Of a DNA stretch of 64,000 bases, positions 62,373 to 64,000 are shown piece by piece. The notes under the pieces were generated by a model. It searched no databases, was not told the DNA's origin, and saw only the letters and a program-made list of their open reading frames with translations. The position numbers and the translations under genes were made by a program. Source of the stretch: JAODBJ01 sp963782465. GTDB lineage: Bacteria > Actinomycetota > Acidimicrobiia > IMCC26256 > PALSA-610. The stretch spans positions 310,001 to 374,000 of the forward strand of contig CAWAJR010000002.1 of assembly GCA_963782465.1 (NCBI GenBank), written 5' to 3'. Within the stretch, counting starts at the first letter, position 1; each line of letters begins with the position of its first letter.

Positions 62373-62492
62373 CGGTTCGGCGCCGGAGGAGTGGGGAGCG
62401 ACGATGTCGAGCTCGAGCCGTTGCAGTCTGCGGCGAGTACGCGGCCGTCCGCTGAGCGGGGTCGGATGCCACTGCCGCGGAGCGATCCGTGT

Positions 62493-63716
62493 CTACGGGA
62501 TGTGCACGCCAGAGATGGCGCGGGCGACCACGAGGCGCTGGATCTCGCTCGTCCCTTCGAAGATCGTGTAGATCTTCGAGTCGCGGTGCCATTGCTCGAC
62601 GGGGTGATCTTTCACGTAGCCGGCGCCGCCGAGGATCTGGATTGCCTCCTCGGTGTTCTTCACCGCTACTTCACCCGCGTAGAGCTTGCTCATCGAGCCT
62701 TCACCGGCGCTGAACTCCTTGTGGTTCGCACCCATCCAGCACGCCCGCCAGACGAGGAGACGGGCTGCGTCGAGGTGCATACGCATGTCGGCGAGCTTGA
62801 ACGCGATCGCCTGGTTCTCGATGATCGCCCGACCGAACGCCTTGCGTTCCTTCGCGTAGTCGAGCGCGTACTCGTACGCGGCGCGGGCAATGCCGAGCGC
62901 TTGTGCACCGACCAGCGGCCGCGACACTTCGAACGTGCTCATCGCCGCCTGCACGCGTGAGCTCTTGCCTTCGCGTGCACGGGCGAGACGCGCGTCGAGC
63001 TTCTCTTTCCCGCCGAGGAGGCACGACCCCGGGACGCGGCAGTCGGTCAACACCACTTCGGCGGTGTGCGACGCGCGGATGCCCATCTTCGAGAACTTCT
63101 GCCCCATCGCGAGCCCAGGCGTTCCGGGCGGCACGATGAACGACGCGTGCCCGCGCGACTTGAGCTCGGGTTCGACCGACGCGACCACGACGTGGACGTT
63201 CGGCACCTTGTCGATGCCGCCATTCGTGATCCACGTCTTGGTGCCGTTCAGCACCCATTCGTCTTTCGCTTCGTCGTAGACGGCGCGGGTGCGCAACGAC
63301 GAGACGTCGGATCCGGCATCGGGCTCGCTCACCGCGAACGCGGCGATGTGAATGTCGTCGGGGGTGCCGAAACACTGCGGCACCCATTCACCGATCTGCT
63401 CGGGCGTGCCGTTGCCGACGATGCCCGACACGCCGAGGGTGGTGCCGAAGATCGACAGCGCGATCCCCGCGTCGCCCCAACACAACTCTTCGGAGACGAC
63501 CGGGAAGGTGAGGCCGGTCGGGTCGCCGAACGCGTTGGCGATGAACTCCCAGGAGTAGAGGCCGATGTTCGCGGCCTCCTGGATGATGTCCCACGGCGTC
63601 TCTTCGCGGCGGTCCCACTCGGGCGCCGCGGGCCGCACGACATTCGCAGCGAAATCGTGCACCCACTTCTGGATCTGGAGTTGGTCCTCGTTCAGCTCGA
63701 GGGAGAAATCGGTCAT
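62493..63716 (-). CDS. Acyl-CoA dehydrogenase, 407 aa
   Basis: FAD-dependent enzyme of acyl-CoA beta-oxidation. ATG 63716 has AAGGAG upstream. It contains IHIAAFAVSEPDAGSDVSSL (family signature 1 region), VLNGTKTWITNGG, GIRASHTAEVVLTDCRVPGS, LDYAKERKAFGRAIIENQAI and the ending TIFEGTSEIQRLVVARAISG, with the catalytic Glu region near LLGGAGYVKDHPVEQWHRDS. It is probably specific for medium or branched acyl chains, not determinable here. An inverted repeat lies 45 bases upstream of the start. The 120 bases between this gene and the small gene on the other strand are noncoding. Confidence 0.93.
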   Translation of the reverse strand: MTDFSLELNEDQLQIQKWVHDFAANVVRPAAPEWDRREETPWDIIQEAANIGLYSWEFIANAFGDPTGLTFPVVSEELCWGDAGIALSIFGTTLGVSGIVGNGTPEQIGEWVPQCFGTPDDIHIAAFAVSEPDAGSDVSSLRTRAVYDEAKDEWVLNGTKTWITNGGIDKVPNVHVVVASVEPELKSRGHASFIVPPGTPGLAMGQKFSKMGIRASHTAEVVLTDCRVPGSCLLGGKEKLDARLARAREGKSSRVQAAMSTFEVSRPLVGAQALGIARAAYEYALDYAKERKAFGRAIIENQAIAFKLADMRMHLDAARLLVWRACWMGANHKEFSAGEGSMSKLYAGEVAVKNTEEAIQILGGAGYVKDHPVEQWHRDSKIYTIFEGTSEIQRLVVARAISGVHIP

Positions 63717-63760
63717 CGGGCACTCCTTGGGCACTTCACTGCGCGCTCGGCAGGCACGAA

Positions 63761-63776
63761 GTTACTACTCAGTAAC
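63761..63776. promoter_or_regulatory. Perfect inverted repeat upstream of acyl-CoA dehydrogenase
   Basis: GTTACTACTCAGTAAC (63761-63776) has 6-base arms GTTACT and AGTAAC with a 4-base centre. TetR-type fatty-acid regulators bind sites of this size near acyl-CoA dehydrogenase genes; the regulator is not in the window. Confidence 0.65.
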
Positions 63777-63888
63777 AAGAGCATACCCCTCCGGGCCCCC
63801 GATCGAAACGACGCAGTTGGCTCAGAGGGCGGTGAGTGACGCCGATCACATTTGCGTCGGCGATCATTTCGATCGGAGCCCAACCATC

Positions 63889-64000
63889 GTGCGCACATCC
63901 CGGGTTTGCTGCGGTCTTGCCGCGTTCGCACTCCTCGGCGCCACCTTCCTGGCCGGCGCAGCGCCCGCGTCGGCGAGTGCCGCGCCGCTCGTCACCCCGA
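63889..64000 (+). CDS. N-terminus of a secreted protein (cut by window edge)
   Basis: GTG 63889 with GGAG at 63875-63878 opens a frame that reads RTSRVCCGLAAFALLGATFL and then AGAAPASASAAPLVTP, a typical signal peptide with an A-S-A cleavage region. Only the first 37 codons are in the window, so the mature protein cannot be named. Confidence 0.65.
   Translation, partial: MRTSRVCCGLAAFALLGATFLAGAAPASASAAPLVTP

Noticed and set aside
1..64000. CRISPR arrays, tRNA or rRNA genes
   Set aside because: No regularly spaced direct repeats and no cloverleaf or conserved rRNA segments were recognised by eye; a dedicated search would be needed to exclude them fully.

Overview
The window is about 64 kb of very GC-rich DNA with dense coding on both strands, frequent GTG starts, and many ATGA/GTGA stop-start overlaps. 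Gene content is actinobacterial: a DUF3097 protein, an F420-type luciferase-like oxidoreductase, TIGR03086 proteins, a DUF222-HNH nuclease, a SARP-type regulator and DrrAB-like exporters. I infer an uncultured member of Actinomycetota, perhaps Acidimicrobiia; no rRNA or other phylogenetic marker is present to prove it. No tRNA, rRNA or CRISPR array was seen.

Layout. 0-12 kb: the start of a membrane protein, a conserved hypothetical, a glycosyltransferase, an aldo/keto reductase, TetR, pantothenate kinase, a secreted multidomain subtilase, an SDR-cupin pair and DUF3097. 12-25 kb: an SNF2 helicase with a coupled small protein, ApbE with a four-helix membrane protein, glucose-6-phosphate dehydrogenase, TrmL, a two-gene signalling unit (receiver-oxidoreductase fusion plus cNMP-binding histidine kinase), and a propeller lipoprotein. 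25-36 kb: an ECF sigma factor with a membrane-anchored partner, a sterol-desaturase-like protein divergent from an LLM oxidoreductase, an SDR, and two DrrAB-type exporters around a TetR gene with a palindromic operator. 36-43 kb: a ParA-like ATPase, a second propeller lipoprotein, a DUF6398-like protein, an HNH endonuclease, a decayed GNAT gene and a TetR gene with two matching operators.

44-49 kb holds a complete glycopeptide-resistance block, vanY-vanH-vanA-vanX, four overlapping genes that would replace D-Ala-D-Ala peptidoglycan termini with D-Ala-D-Lac. It is divergent from an ArsR-SRPBCC-TIGR03086 operon that has two matching inverted repeats in its promoter; no vanRS pair is present. 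48.9-53.1 kb is an accessory patch: an acyl-CoA dehydrogenase scrap, an IS3 scar, a DUF2075 ATPase with a nuclease-like N-terminus, a truncated MazG-like gene, and a Ser/Thr kinase C-lobe fused to BRCT. 53-64 kb: a metallo-beta-lactamase-fold enzyme, an AhpD-like protein, two paralogous secreted proteins, a SARP-AAA regulator, a YVTN/PKD/IPT surface protein and an acyl-CoA dehydrogenase.

Two cautions apply. At least nine conserved genes are broken by single-base indels, mostly losses in G or C runs, and removing them restores family-typical proteins; I read these as sequence errors, not real decay. There are also two junctions (near 51.74 kb and 54.77 kb) where head-to-head genes both lack their 5' ends, which points to deletion or misassembly.
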